From Thiopseudomonas sp964394445 (GTDB lineage Bacteria > Pseudomonadota > Gammaproteobacteria > Pseudomonadales > Pseudomonadaceae), in the NCBI GenBank assembly GCA_964394445.1, contig CAYMXO010000044.1, positions 1 through 13,737 of the forward strand: DNA of 13,737 nucleotides, written 5' to 3'. Made by a program: the position numbers and the translations under genes. Under the pieces are notes generated by a model. The model was not told the DNA's origin. It did no database searches and saw only the letters and a list, made by a program, of their open reading frames with translations. Shown here in pieces: positions 1 through 6,234 of this stretch. Numbering within the stretch: the first letter of the stretch is position 1; each line of letters starts with the position of its first letter.

Positions 1-2
1 CC

Positions 3-935
3 GGCAAGGAAGTGGTTGCGCGCAACCTGCACTACAACTCGGATCGCCGTGACGGCCCCTTTGTGCCGGTCAACTGTGGTGCGATTCCTGCCGAATTGCT
101 GGAAAGCGAGCTGTTTGGCCATGAAAAAGGGGCTTTTACCGGCGTCATCAGTGCCCGTGACGGGCGTTTTGAGCTGGCGCGGGGCGGTACGCTGTTCCTT
201 GACGAGATTGGCGACATGCCGCTGTCGATGCAGGTGAAGATCCTGCGTGTGTTGCAGGAGCGCAAATTCGAGCGCGTGGGTGGCAACAAGTCGCTGGAGG
301 CCGATGTGCGCATCATCGCGGCTACTCACCGCGATCTGGAAGCGATGATTGTTGACGGCAAGTTCCGCGAAGACCTGTATTACCGGCTGAATGTATTCCC
401 CATCGAGATGCCGGCCCTGCGTGACCGTACCGAGGATATTCCATTGCTGATCAACGAACTGGTGCTGCGGATGGAGAAGGAAAAGCGCGGTTCGATTCGT
501 TTCAATGCGGCGGCAATCCTGTCGCTGTGTCAGCACGACTGGTCGGGTAACGTGCGCGAGCTGGCCAACCTGGTTGAACGCATGGCGATCATGCACCCGC
601 ATGGCGTGATCGGGGTTAGCGAACTGCCGAAGAAGTACCGCTACATCGAAGAAGACGCCGAAGTGCAGGAAATGCGCGAGGAGCTGTCCGAGCGGGCGGT
701 GCTGAACGAGCTGATGCAGGGTACTGCGCCGGTGATTTCTGTAGAGCAGGCGCTGCCTGAAGAGGGTATCGACCTGCGCGAGCACCTGGCCGACATCGAG
801 CAGGCTTTGATTGAAAAAGCCCTGGATGAAGTGGGTGGCGTGGTTGCCCGCGCCGCCGAACGCCTGCAGGTGCGCCGTACCACTTTGGTAGAGAAAATGC
901 GCAAATACGGCATCAACCGCAGGGACGACGAGTAA
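3..935 (+). CDS. fleQ: FleQ-type sigma54-dependent flagellar master regulator, 5'-truncated by window edge
   Basis: This is the C-terminal 310 residues of a bacterial enhancer-binding protein; the open frame runs off the left edge and begins inside the Walker A loop (GKE). Visible AAA+ features, in order, are the GAFTG loop at nt 129-146 (here GAFTGV), Walker B LFLDEIGD, sensor I region VDVRIIAATHRD, and the arginine-finger region FREDLYYRLNVFPIEMP. The C-terminus carries a Fis-type helix-turn-helix (GGVVARAAERLQVRRTTLVEKMRKYGI). The stretch HPHGVIGVSELPKKYRYI and the MRKYGINRRDDE tail match Pseudomonas FleQ closely, not generic NtrC. Family knowledge: FleQ activates flagellar genes with sigma54, and in Pseudomonas also binds c-di-GMP and controls exopolysaccharide genes. 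Its N-terminal FleQ domain lies outside the window. The next gene faces the opposite way, so fleS and fleR are not directly downstream. No terminator with a T-run is obvious after the TAA. Confidence 0.9.
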   Translation, partial: GKEVVARNLHYNSDRRDGPFVPVNCGAIPAELLESELFGHEKGAFTGVISARDGRFELARGGTLFLDEIGDMPLSMQVKILRVLQERKFERVGGNKSLEADVRIIAATHRDLEAMIVDGKFREDLYYRLNVFPIEMPALRDRTEDIPLLINELVLRMEKEKRGSIRFNAAAILSLCQHDWSGNVRELANLVERMAIMHPHGVIGVSELPKKYRYIEEDAEVQEMREELSERAVLNELMQGTAPVISVEQALPEEGIDLREHLADIEQALIEKALDEVGGVVARAAERLQVRRTTLVEKMRKYGINRRDDE

Positions 936-984
936 GGCCAGCTTTGGTGCTGTGGGTAACCTTCCGGGTGTGGCCCGACCTTGA

Positions 985-1072
985 TCGCGGCTAAAGCCGC
1001 TCCTACAGAAGCTTTGCTTGGCGTGATGAGCACATGCTGCACGCACTCCTGTAGGAGCGAATTTATTCGCGA
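985..1072. repeat. REPIN-like pair of inverted REP sequences
   Basis: A forward REP at 985-1008 has stem GCGGCT/AGCCGC, an AA loop and tail TCCTACAG. A reversed REP at 1051-1072 starts GTAGGAG and has stem GCGAAT/ATTCGC. The two face each other about 40 bp apart, the arrangement called a REPIN in Pseudomonas. The stems differ in sequence yet both stay fully paired, as expected if the hairpin itself is under selection. The forward copy is followed by AGAAGCTTTGCTTGG, which also follows the next REP. Such elements are thought to be moved by RAYT transposases; none is encoded here. Confidence 0.75.
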
Positions 1073-1126
1073 CCGGTGGGCCAGACAAGCTCTGGTGGTT
1101 ATCACCGTCCCTGATACAGGCCCTGT

Positions 1127-1163
1127 TCGCGGCTGAAGCCGCTCCTACAGAAGCTTTGCTTGG
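1127..1163 (+). repeat. REP sequence with shared 3' extension
   Basis: This is a second forward copy of the REP core (stem GCGGCT/AGCCGC, loop GA, then TCCTACAG). It is followed by the same AGAAGCTTTGCTTGG extension seen after the REP at 985-1008. Identity beyond the REP core suggests the two copies derive from a longer unit or from a local duplication. Confidence 0.7.
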
Positions 1164-1186
1164 TATCGGTATGGGGTGCACGCTGT

Positions 1187-1215
1187 CCTGTACGAAGGGG
1201 CTTGTCCCCTGAGAC
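1187..1215 (-). repeat. Dispersed palindrome, family C (AGGGGnnAGCCCCTTCGTACAGG)
   Basis: Read on the minus strand this is TCTCAGGGGACAAGCCCCTT followed by CGTACAGG. It is one of six copies in the window; the others are at 1722-1750, 1824-1852, 5723-5750, 5788-5817 and 11815-11840. The hairpin is a short GC stem around a small loop, always followed by TTCGTAC. All copies lie between genes. It behaves like a REP family distinct from the GCGGCT one. Confidence 0.65.
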
Positions 1216-1257
1216 ATGCAGGCTGCCGTTGTCGAAGGCAAGTCTTCTCCTAAAAAA

Positions 1258-1298
1258 GCGGCGACCTGCATGGCGGTCGCAAATCGCCGCTACGGAAG
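1258..1298 (+). repeat. Dispersed palindrome, family B (GGCGRYC...TCGCCGCTAC)
   Basis: The segment 1269-1298 aligns without gaps over 30 bases to 5461-5490 (CATGGCG start, TCGCCGCTAC core), with seven substitutions clustered in the stem and just after the core. Extra inverted pairing is possible with the upstream GCGGCGACC. It lies just beyond the 3' end of the yheU-like gene, where it could stabilise or terminate that transcript, but there is no T-run. Confidence 0.5.
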
Positions 1299-1343
1299 TT
1301 GTGCCAAGCCCGATGACTGGTGTAATGCACAGGGAAGTCTTTT

Positions 1344-1577
1344 CTAATTGTTTTCCAGCAGTTCTTTGGGTACCTGGTGACGCAGGCACAGCTGGCATTG
1401 TCCGGTTGGCTTGTCGAACAGGATGACCGCTTTGCCGTTGTCCAGCGCTTTGCGTACCCGTTCGATGCGGGTGGAGAATGGTGTGTCATCGCCGTTATCG
1501 GTGCCGTCGCGGGTGACAAAGTCCTCGATCAGGCCGTTCAGGGCTTCGGCGCTGAGCTGGTCGTGTGGAATCAACAT
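1344..1577 (-). CDS. yheU: YheU family (UPF0270) small protein
   Basis: A 77-residue protein starting MLIPHDQLSAEALNGLIEDF, followed by VTRDGTDNGDDTPFSTRIER and ending in PKELLENN. The start MLIP, the block EDFVTRDGTDxGxxTP, the VRKALxxGKAVILFD strand and the C-terminal CQLCLRHQVP segment are the signature of the UPF0270/YheU family, normally about 70-80 residues. Its molecular function is not established to my knowledge. There is no signal peptide or membrane segment. The start is supported by GGAG seven bases upstream of the ATG on the minus strand. It is transcribed toward fleQ, convergent with it, with about 400 bp of repeats between them. Two cysteines (C61 and C64, CQLC) sit near the C-terminus; I do not know whether they are conserved. 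Confidence 0.88.
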   Translation of the reverse strand: MLIPHDQLSAEALNGLIEDFVTRDGTDNGDDTPFSTRIERVRKALDNGKAVILFDKPTGQCQLCLRHQVPKELLENN

Positions 1578-1710
1578 GTAAAACTCTCCAGTGATTGTGT
1601 GGCGGGCCGGCCTTCATGATAGCGCATGGTTGGTCAGCTGCCGTATGCAGGGCTGGATTTTGCCTGGGCGCCGGGATTTCTGCAGAAGGGACTTTGTCCT
1701 CCGATTGTAG

Positions 1711-1877
1711 TGCTGGTTGATTCTCAGGGGGCGAGCCCCTTCGTACAGGGTGTGGTGCAGCTTGCAGGCAGGGTGTCCGGGTATTGGCTTTGCAGGGAGG
1801 GCGCGGTAACGGTGCTGGTTGATTCTCAGGGTGCGAGCCCCTTCGTACAGGGTGTGGTGCGGCCTGCAGGCAGGGTG
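1711..1877 (+). repeat. Two 65-bp direct repeats, each carrying a family C palindrome
   Basis: Copy 1 is 1711-1775 and copy 2 is 1813-1877, the same length with three substitutions (62 of 65 identical), in the same orientation and separated by 37 bp. Each begins TGCTGGTTGATTCTCAGGG, contains the family C hairpin (1722-1750 and 1824-1852), and ends GCAGGCAGGGTG. The near-identity outside the hairpin points to a recent tandem duplication. Both lie upstream of the antiporter-family gene but before its likely promoter. The rest of 1578-1710 holds nothing I recognise. Confidence 0.85.
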
Positions 1878-1896
1878 CCTGTATGCTTTGTCCAGG

Positions 1897-1929
1897 TTTT
1901 GCTGCAAATGATTGTGTTTTGCCGCAAAA
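1897..1929. promoter_or_regulatory. Tandem dyad operator candidate, TTTTGCnGCAAA x2
   Basis: TTTTGCTGCAAAT (1897-1909) and TTTTGCCGCAAAA (1917-1929) are two 13-bp dyads with a single central base. Their centres (1903 and 1923) are 20 bp apart, close to two DNA turns, so two dimers could bind the same face. The second overlaps the perfect palindrome AAAAGCCGGCTTTT (1926-1939). They lie upstream of the candidate -35 of the antiporter-family gene, a placement more typical of an activator than a repressor. The cognate regulator is unknown; an odd-length dyad with a central base is compatible with, but does not prove, an Lrp/AsnC-type protein. Confidence 0.5.
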
Positions 1930-1937
1930 GCCGGCTT

Positions 1938-1973
1938 TTGTCCTTGTCCCCCGTGATTTGTCTGGGCTAGAGT
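1938..1973 (+). promoter_or_regulatory. Candidate sigma70 promoter for the antiporter-family gene
   Basis: TTGTCC at 1944-1949 (also present at 1938-1943) and TAGAGT at 1968-1973 are 18 bp apart, placing the transcript start near 1980 with a leader of roughly 28 bases. The fit is moderate. The motif AGCCGGCTTTT occurs twice, at 1929-1939 and 1974-1984, bracketing the promoter. Confidence 0.35.
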
Positions 1974-2007
1974 AGCCGGCTTTTACAGAACGTTTCCGGG
2001 GGAAACC

Positions 2008-3330
2008 ATGAATGCTGTTGTAATCGCCGTAGCCTTGATGCTGGTGCTCAGCCTGTGCCGTGTGCATGTGGTGGTAGCGCTGATTATTGGCGCCATGACG
2101 GGCGGCCTGTTGGGCGGGCTGGATGTGAACGCCACGCTGGCTGCTTTCAACAAGGGGCTGGGTGGTGGCGCCACGGTGGCGTTGTCCTATGCGTTGCTGG
2201 GTGCTTTCGCCGTGGCCATCGGCAAGTCCGGCGTGGCCAATGCGCTGGCCGAGAAGATTCTCGCAGCGATCGGTCGCCAGGATGGCACCGGTGTGCAAAC
2301 CGTCAAGTGGGTGTTGATCCTGCTGCTGTTGCTGGCGGCGGTTTCCTCGCAAAACATTCTGCCGATCCATATTGCTTTTATTCCGCTGCTGGTGCCGCCA
2401 TTGCTGTACGTGATGAGCAAGATGCAGCTGGACCGCCGTCTGGTAGCCTGTGTGCTGACGTTCGGCCTGATTACGCCTTATATGTTTTTGCCGGTCGGCT
2501 TTGGTGGCATTTTCCTCAAGGAGATCCTGCTGGCCAATGTCGAGCGCGGTGGTGTCGATGTCACCGGCATCAGCGTGATGCAGGCCATGTTTATTCCGGC
2601 ACTGGGCATGCTGGCCGGGCTGCTGATTGCCATTTTGTTTAGTTACCGGCGCAAGCGTGTGTATGCCCTGCCGGAAGAGGGTGCCGAGTCACCCGTCGTG
2701 GGTAGCAGTTATAACGCCAAAAGCCTGGTGGCAGCGGCGGTTGCGGTAGCGGTCGCTTTTGCCGCCCAGCTCTGGCTGGACTCGATGATTATCGGTGCGC
2801 TGCTGGGCTTTGTGGTGTTCTCGTTGTCCGGCGTGGTGCGCTGGAAAGAGGTGGACGATCTGTTCACCGAGGGCATGAAGATGATGGCCATGATCGGCTT
2901 CATCATAATTGCCGCCTCCGGCTTTGCCGAAGTGATGCGCGAGACCGGCCAGGTGCAGACGCTGGTGGACAGCTCGGTGGCGATCATTGGTGACAGCAAG
3001 GGGCTGGGTGCTTTCCTGATGTTGCTGGTTGGCCTGCTGGTCACCATGGGCATCGGCTCGTCGTTCTCCACGGTGCCGATCATCGCCGCCATCTTTGTAC
3101 CGCTGGCGCTGCAGCTGGGCTTTGAGCCGCTGGCAATTGTCAGCCTGGTAGGTACTGCGGGTGCGCTGGGCGATGCCGGTTCGCCGGCGTCCGATTCCAC
3201 CCTTGGCCCGACTGCCGGCCTGAACATGGACGGCCAGCACAACCATATCTGGGATACCGTGGTACCGACCTTCATCCACTACAATATTCCGCTGCTGGTG
3301 TTTGGCTGGATTGCCGCCATGGTGCTGTAG
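2008..3330 (+). CDS. Na+/H+ antiporter family (NhaC-like) inner-membrane transporter
   Basis: A 440-residue protein that is almost entirely hydrophobic segments, about ten or more, separated by short polar loops. The N-terminal part (MNAVVIAVALMLVLSLCRVH, then GLLGGLDVNATLAAFNKGLG) resembles the Na_H_antiport_2 N-terminal region. The C-terminal half has the family motifs SSFSTVPIIAAIFVPLAL and GALGDAGSPASDSTLGPT, which carry the polar residues expected in the transport path. The long polar loop around YRRKRVYALPEEG (about residues 212-225) divides the two halves. The ATG has GGGGG about five bases upstream. Family members are annotated as Na+/H+ antiporters, and some relatives (YuiF-type) as amino-acid permeases, so the substrate cannot be fixed from sequence. 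It is a single-gene unit with its own candidate control region and terminator. Confidence 0.8.
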   Translation: MNAVVIAVALMLVLSLCRVHVVVALIIGAMTGGLLGGLDVNATLAAFNKGLGGGATVALSYALLGAFAVAIGKSGVANALAEKILAAIGRQDGTGVQTVKWVLILLLLLAAVSSQNILPIHIAFIPLLVPPLLYVMSKMQLDRRLVACVLTFGLITPYMFLPVGFGGIFLKEILLANVERGGVDVTGISVMQAMFIPALGMLAGLLIAILFSYRRKRVYALPEEGAESPVVGSSYNAKSLVAAAVAVAVAFAAQLWLDSMIIGALLGFVVFSLSGVVRWKEVDDLFTEGMKMMAMIGFIIIAASGFAEVMRETGQVQTLVDSSVAIIGDSKGLGAFLMLLVGLLVTMGIGSSFSTVPIIAAIFVPLALQLGFEPLAIVSLVGTAGALGDAGSPASDSTLGPTAGLNMDGQHNHIWDTVVPTFIHYNIPLLVFGWIAAMVL

Positions 3331-3397
3331 TGGTTTGCCCGGCTGGTTTTGTTGCCCGGCCGGGCGTAAAAATTATCAATAATTGTTCTTTCTACAC

Positions 3398-3432
3398 CTG
3401 CGGCCGGTGCACTATCCGGCCGCAGCGTTTCC
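3398..3432 (+). terminator. Intrinsic terminator after the antiporter-family gene
   Basis: A perfect 10-bp stem, CTGCGGCCGG (3398-3407) and CCGGCCGCAG (3416-3425), encloses an 8-base loop and is followed by CGTTTCCTTT. The T-rich tail favours the plus strand. It lies 2 bp beyond the stop of the convergent rlmG, so the hairpin may also block rlmG read-through, though that side lacks a T-run. A weaker GCCCGGCTGG...CCGGCCGGGC pairing lies just upstream (3337-3364). Confidence 0.65.
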
Positions 3433-3433
3433 T

Positions 3434-4567
3434 TTAGCTGTTTGCCTTGCGGGCTTTTAGCACCACAAATTTTGGATGTGCAGCCAGCTGTTCTACCCCG
3501 GTAAACCAGCGTCTGAGCTTGGCGTGGTAGCCCAGGTGGCGATTGCCGACAATGCGCAGCTCGCCACCGGGTTTCAGTGCGCGCCGGGCCTGGCGGAACA
3601 TGCGCAGGGCAAGAAAATCGTTCATCGCTTGCTGCTGGTGAAAGGGCGGATTGCACAGTACCAGATCAAGGCTGTCTGGCGGCACATCGTATAGCCCGTC
3701 GCCGCTGCGGATCTCCACCGGGCGCCGGGCAAAGGCTGCTTGCCAGTTATCCCGGGCCGAGCGTACGGCGGCATGGCTTTCATCCACCAGCAAAAAACGG
3801 GCTTCCGGGTTCAGCCGGGCACAGGCCAGGGCGAGCACGCCGTTGCCACAGCCAAGGTCGGCAACCTGCTTGTCCTGCAAGTCTTCCGGCAGATGCTGCA
3901 GCAGCAGGCGTGTACCAACGTCAAGCCGTTCCTGGCTGTAGCTGCCGGCATGATTGACCAGCTGCAGGTCGAACTCCGGCACGTTGTAGGTTGTTGGCTG
4001 CGGGAAGGGCTGCGTTGGCAGGCCGGCTACCTGCGCCTGCAACAAACGGGCTTTCTTCCAGGCCAGGCTGGCCTGCACGGGACCGATGTACTGTTCCAGC
4101 AGGTCACCGGCGGCACGGGGCAGGTGTTTGATCATGGCACCGGCCAGCACCAGGGTGTCAGGCTCAAGCAGTGACTGCAGGCCGGCCAGCTGGTCTTGCA
4201 GCAGGGCCAGGGTTTTCGGAATCTGGATCAGTACGGCAGCAAAGGGGCCGTCAAGCTCGCACGTGCGGCTGACCTGTTCGATGCTTTCGGCTGCCAGCCC
4301 ATTGTGCCTGGCGTTCAGCTCCAGCCCCTGCAGGGCCAGGAAGGAATCGCTGCAGCTGCTGACACGGTATTGCCGGCACAGACTGAGGGCCAGCGCACCA
4401 AAGCCGTCATTGATTACCAGGACACGGCTTTGCGCCGGCAGTTGCAGCTCGTGCAGGCGCTGCAGGAGGTATTCGTCGGCAGCACTGAATGCCTGCAGGG
4501 GCGAGCCGGGCTGGGCAGGGAAGCGCTCCAGCTCAAGGCGGGTAAAAGCGGTGTCAAAAATGGCCAT
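3434..4567 (-). CDS. rlmG: 23S rRNA (guanine-1835-N2)-methyltransferase RlmG
   Basis: A 377-residue protein with the two-lobe architecture of RlmG/RsmC. The degenerate N-terminal methyltransferase-like lobe has FPAQPGSPLQAFSAADEYLL (16-35) and VLVINDGFGALA (49-60). The catalytic C-terminal lobe has the SAM-binding motif VADLGCGNGVLAL (235-247), the acidic VDES motif (261-264), the catalytic-loop NPPFHQQ (306-312), and a C-terminal FVVLKA strand. The opening lines up with E. coli RlmG (LQRFP...NPLQAWEAADEYLL) and the length matches, so RlmG is preferred over RsmC. The enzyme makes m2G1835 in 23S rRNA in the cytoplasm. The ATG lies 75 bp from the divergent fpr start and has no clear Shine-Dalgarno sequence. 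It is convergent with the antiporter-family gene. Confidence 0.88.
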   Translation of the reverse strand: MAIFDTAFTRLELERFPAQPGSPLQAFSAADEYLLQRLHELQLPAQSRVLVINDGFGALALSLCRQYRVSSCSDSFLALQGLELNARHNGLAAESIEQVSRTCELDGPFAAVLIQIPKTLALLQDQLAGLQSLLEPDTLVLAGAMIKHLPRAAGDLLEQYIGPVQASLAWKKARLLQAQVAGLPTQPFPQPTTYNVPEFDLQLVNHAGSYSQERLDVGTRLLLQHLPEDLQDKQVADLGCGNGVLALACARLNPEARFLLVDESHAAVRSARDNWQAAFARRPVEIRSGDGLYDVPPDSLDLVLCNPPFHQQQAMNDFLALRMFRQARRALKPGGELRIVGNRHLGYHAKLRRWFTGVEQLAAHPKFVVLKARKANS

Positions 4568-4642
4568 ATAAAATTACCGGTTTTATTTTTTTGCAAAAGG
4601 GTGTATGAATGGTATCCGAATAACCTAGTAAAGGAGTCGGAT
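4568..4642. promoter_or_regulatory. Divergent rlmG/fpr control region
   Basis: Only 75 bp separate the two start codons, so both promoters should lie here. The segment is AT-rich (a T-run at 4581-4592, with TTTTATTTTTTTGCA). TTGCAA at 4591-4596 with TATCCG at 4613-4618 is a poor sigma70 match toward fpr. AAGGAG at 4631-4636 is a strong ribosome binding site for fpr, six bases from its ATG. I see no clear operator dyad. Confidence 0.4.
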
Positions 4643-5419
4643 ATGAGTCAGCCAGATGAAAAGTTCACCCGGCAAACCATCACGGAAATACAGCCATTGA
4701 CGCCCAGCCTGTTCAGCTTCCGCTGCAGCCGTGATGACGGTTTCCGTTTTACCGCCGGCCAGTTTGCCCGGCTGGGTGTGCGCAGCGAGCGTGGCAATCT
4801 GGTCTGGCGGGCGTATTCGATGGTGTCCGCGCCCCATGACGAGTTTCTGGACTTTTTCTCCATCGTGGTGCCGGATGGCGAGTTTACCAGTGTCCTGAGT
4901 CAGCTGCGCGTGGGCGATGAATTATTGATTGAAAAGCAGCCGCAGGGCTTTCTCACACTGGACCGCTTTGTGGACGGTCGCGATCTGTGGATGCTGGCGA
5001 CCGGTACTGGTGTGGCACCGTTTTTATCGATCCTGCAGGATCTGGACGTCTGGGAACGGTTTGAGCGCATTGTGCTGGTTTACAGTGTGCGCACCCACGC
5101 CGAGCTGGCTTACCGCGAACTGCTCGAGGAGTTGTTGACGCGCGAATATGTAGCACCCCATGCACACAAATTCAGCTTTGTACCGGTGGTGACGCGGGAG
5201 AAAGTGGAAGGCTGCCTTGACCAGCGCATCACCGGTTTGCTGGAAAACGGGCAGCTGGAAAAAACCGCGGGCCTGGCAATGGAACCGGAGCACTCCCGGA
5301 TCCTGATCTGTGGCAACCCGCAGATGGTTGATGACACGCGCAAGATGTTGAAACAGCGTGATCTGCAACTGTCCCTGACCCGCCGCCCGGGGCAGGTGGC
5401 CGTGGAAAATTACTGGTAG
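4643..5419 (+). CDS. fpr: Ferredoxin/flavodoxin-NADP+ reductase Fpr
   Basis: A 258-residue flavoprotein that transfers electrons between NADPH and ferredoxin or flavodoxin in the cytoplasm. The FAD-binding barrel carries RAYSMVSAP (56-64, the RxYS signature). The NADP domain has the LATGTGVAPFLS loop (118-129) and ILICGNPQMVDDTRKML near the C-terminus. The tail VENYW places the FAD-stacking aromatic at the end, as in the bacterial subclass I enzymes of Pseudomonas and Azotobacter, and the length matches. The frame is open far upstream, but the ATG at 4643 is chosen because it follows AAGGAG and gives the family N-terminus. In Pseudomonas putida and P. aeruginosa fpr is divergent from the LysR regulator gene finR; here its divergent neighbour is rlmG. 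No T-run terminator is seen after the stop. Confidence 0.92.
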   Translation: MSQPDEKFTRQTITEIQPLTPSLFSFRCSRDDGFRFTAGQFARLGVRSERGNLVWRAYSMVSAPHDEFLDFFSIVVPDGEFTSVLSQLRVGDELLIEKQPQGFLTLDRFVDGRDLWMLATGTGVAPFLSILQDLDVWERFERIVLVYSVRTHAELAYRELLEELLTREYVAPHAHKFSFVPVVTREKVEGCLDQRITGLLENGQLEKTAGLAMEPEHSRILICGNPQMVDDTRKMLKQRDLQLSLTRRPGQVAVENYW

Positions 5420-5460
5420 CAGTGGTTTTTGAATAGTTTGTAGTGCAGAACGGTGTGCTT

Positions 5461-5490
5461 CATGGCGACCACAGGTCGCCGCTACAAAAG
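5461..5490 (+). repeat. Dispersed palindrome, family B, second copy
   Basis: CATGGCGACCACAGGTCGCC followed by GCTACAAAAG. The stem GGCGACC/GGTCGCC is a perfect 7-bp pair around ACA. It aligns over 30 bases with 1269-1298 and lies 42 bp after fpr, so it could act as a transcript-end hairpin. Confidence 0.6.
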
Positions 5491-5584
5491 CAGAACCGGG
5501 CCATGACAGTGCAAAATTCCGGCCCCGGTGTATCACGCGCAACCGGTTGCGTATGCTTGGGTTTGTATAGCGTGCAAGTTTTTA

Positions 5585-5605
5585 TAGGAGCGGCTTTAGC
5601 CGCGA
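5585..5605 (-). repeat. REP sequence (GCGGCT family), reversed copy
   Basis: TAGGAGCGGCTTTAGCCGCG is the reverse complement of the REP core found at 985-1008, with stem GCGGCT/AGCCGC. It is followed on the plus strand by AACAAAGCTTG, echoing the AAGCTTTG motif next to the other REPs. Confidence 0.7.
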
Positions 5606-5722
5606 ACAAAGCTTGATCCTGGCATCAAAAATGAGCCGTCATGCGAGAATTTTTCTGAAAACTGGCCGTGTATACATTTGCTCCTGCGGAAAAGACAGGC
5701 TTTGATTGACAGGTTCGGGCTT

Positions 5723-5817
5723 TCTCAGGGGCAAGCCCCTTCGTACAGGGGGCAATCCAGCCTGCGCAATAACGTGGTGTTCCAGTTTCTCAGGGGGCAA
5801 ACCCCTTCGTACACGGG
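5723..5817 (+). repeat. Two family C palindromes in direct tandem
   Basis: Copies at 5723-5750 and 5788-5817 have the same orientation and a 65-bp period. Both read TTTCTCAGGGG(G)CAARCCCC then TTCGTACA. They lie just beyond the 3' end of csdE, which runs toward them on the other strand. Together with the family B and REP copies they fill most of the 410-bp gap 5420-5829. I see no gene in that gap. Confidence 0.7.
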
Positions 5818-5829
5818 AAGATTCAGTCT

Positions 5830-6234
5830 TTATATCCCCGCCAAAACAGCCTGGTACACCGCATTCAGCCCGTTGCTGCGCGAGGTCGAGAGTTGCCGCG
5901 CCAGTCCAAGCCGGCTGTACCAGTCTGCCAGATCCACTTCAGCCAGCTCGCTGGCGGTCAGTCCCTCCAGCCGTACCCGCAATACTTCCAGCAGGCCGCG
6001 CAGCAGGCGTGCATCGGTATCCAGCAGCAGGTGCAGGCGGCCCTCGGGCCACTGGGCAAGGCACCAGACCGGGCTCTCACAGCCACGGATCAGTCTTTCT
6101 TCGGTGCGCTGGTCGGCTGACAGCGCTGGCAACTGCTGGCCTTTTTTGAGCAGCAGGCGGGCGCGCTGTTCCCAGCCCTGGCAGGCAGAAAACTCATCGA
6201 GCAGGGCCTGTGCCGCCGGGCCCGGATCACTCAT
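5830..6234 (-). CDS. csdE: CsdE/SufE-family sulfur acceptor protein
   Basis: A 134-residue protein of the SufE/CsdE fold. These proteins take persulfide sulfur from a cysteine desulfurase and pass it on to acceptors such as Fe-S scaffolds or other sulfur carriers. The acceptor cysteine is C52 in the loop LIRGCESPVW, matching the RGCxSxVW motif of the family. Further family features are the LLKKGQQLPAL segment (28-38) and the C-terminal LGLARQLSTSRSNGLNAVY (about 109-127), close to the SxxRxxGLxA signature. The start codon overlaps the csdA stop in an ATGA, with GGAG eight bases before it inside csdA, so the two are translationally coupled. The neighbour makes CsdE the better name; SufE is the alternative, but no suf genes are present. 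It is the last gene of the run. Confidence 0.88.
   Translation of the reverse strand: MSDPGPAAQALLDEFSACQGWEQRARLLLKKGQQLPALSADQRTEERLIRGCESPVWCLAQWPEGRLHLLLDTDARLLRGLLEVLRVRLEGLTASELAEVDLADWYSRLGLARQLSTSRSNGLNAVYQAVLAGI

Noticed and set aside
936..1343. A CRISPR array in the repeat cluster after fleQ
   Set aside because: The repeats are palindromic, differ in family and orientation, and have irregular spacing; there are no regular spacers and no cas genes in the window.
1495..2370. A 291-codon minus-strand frame
   Set aside because: It crosses the 65-bp repeats, the control region and the antiporter-family gene on the wrong strand. The protein repeats internally only because the DNA repeats (APHPVRRGS twice).
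4196..4642. An N-terminal extension of Fpr
   Set aside because: The upstream open frame lies antisense to rlmG; the AAGGAG site and the family N-terminus both support the start at 4643.
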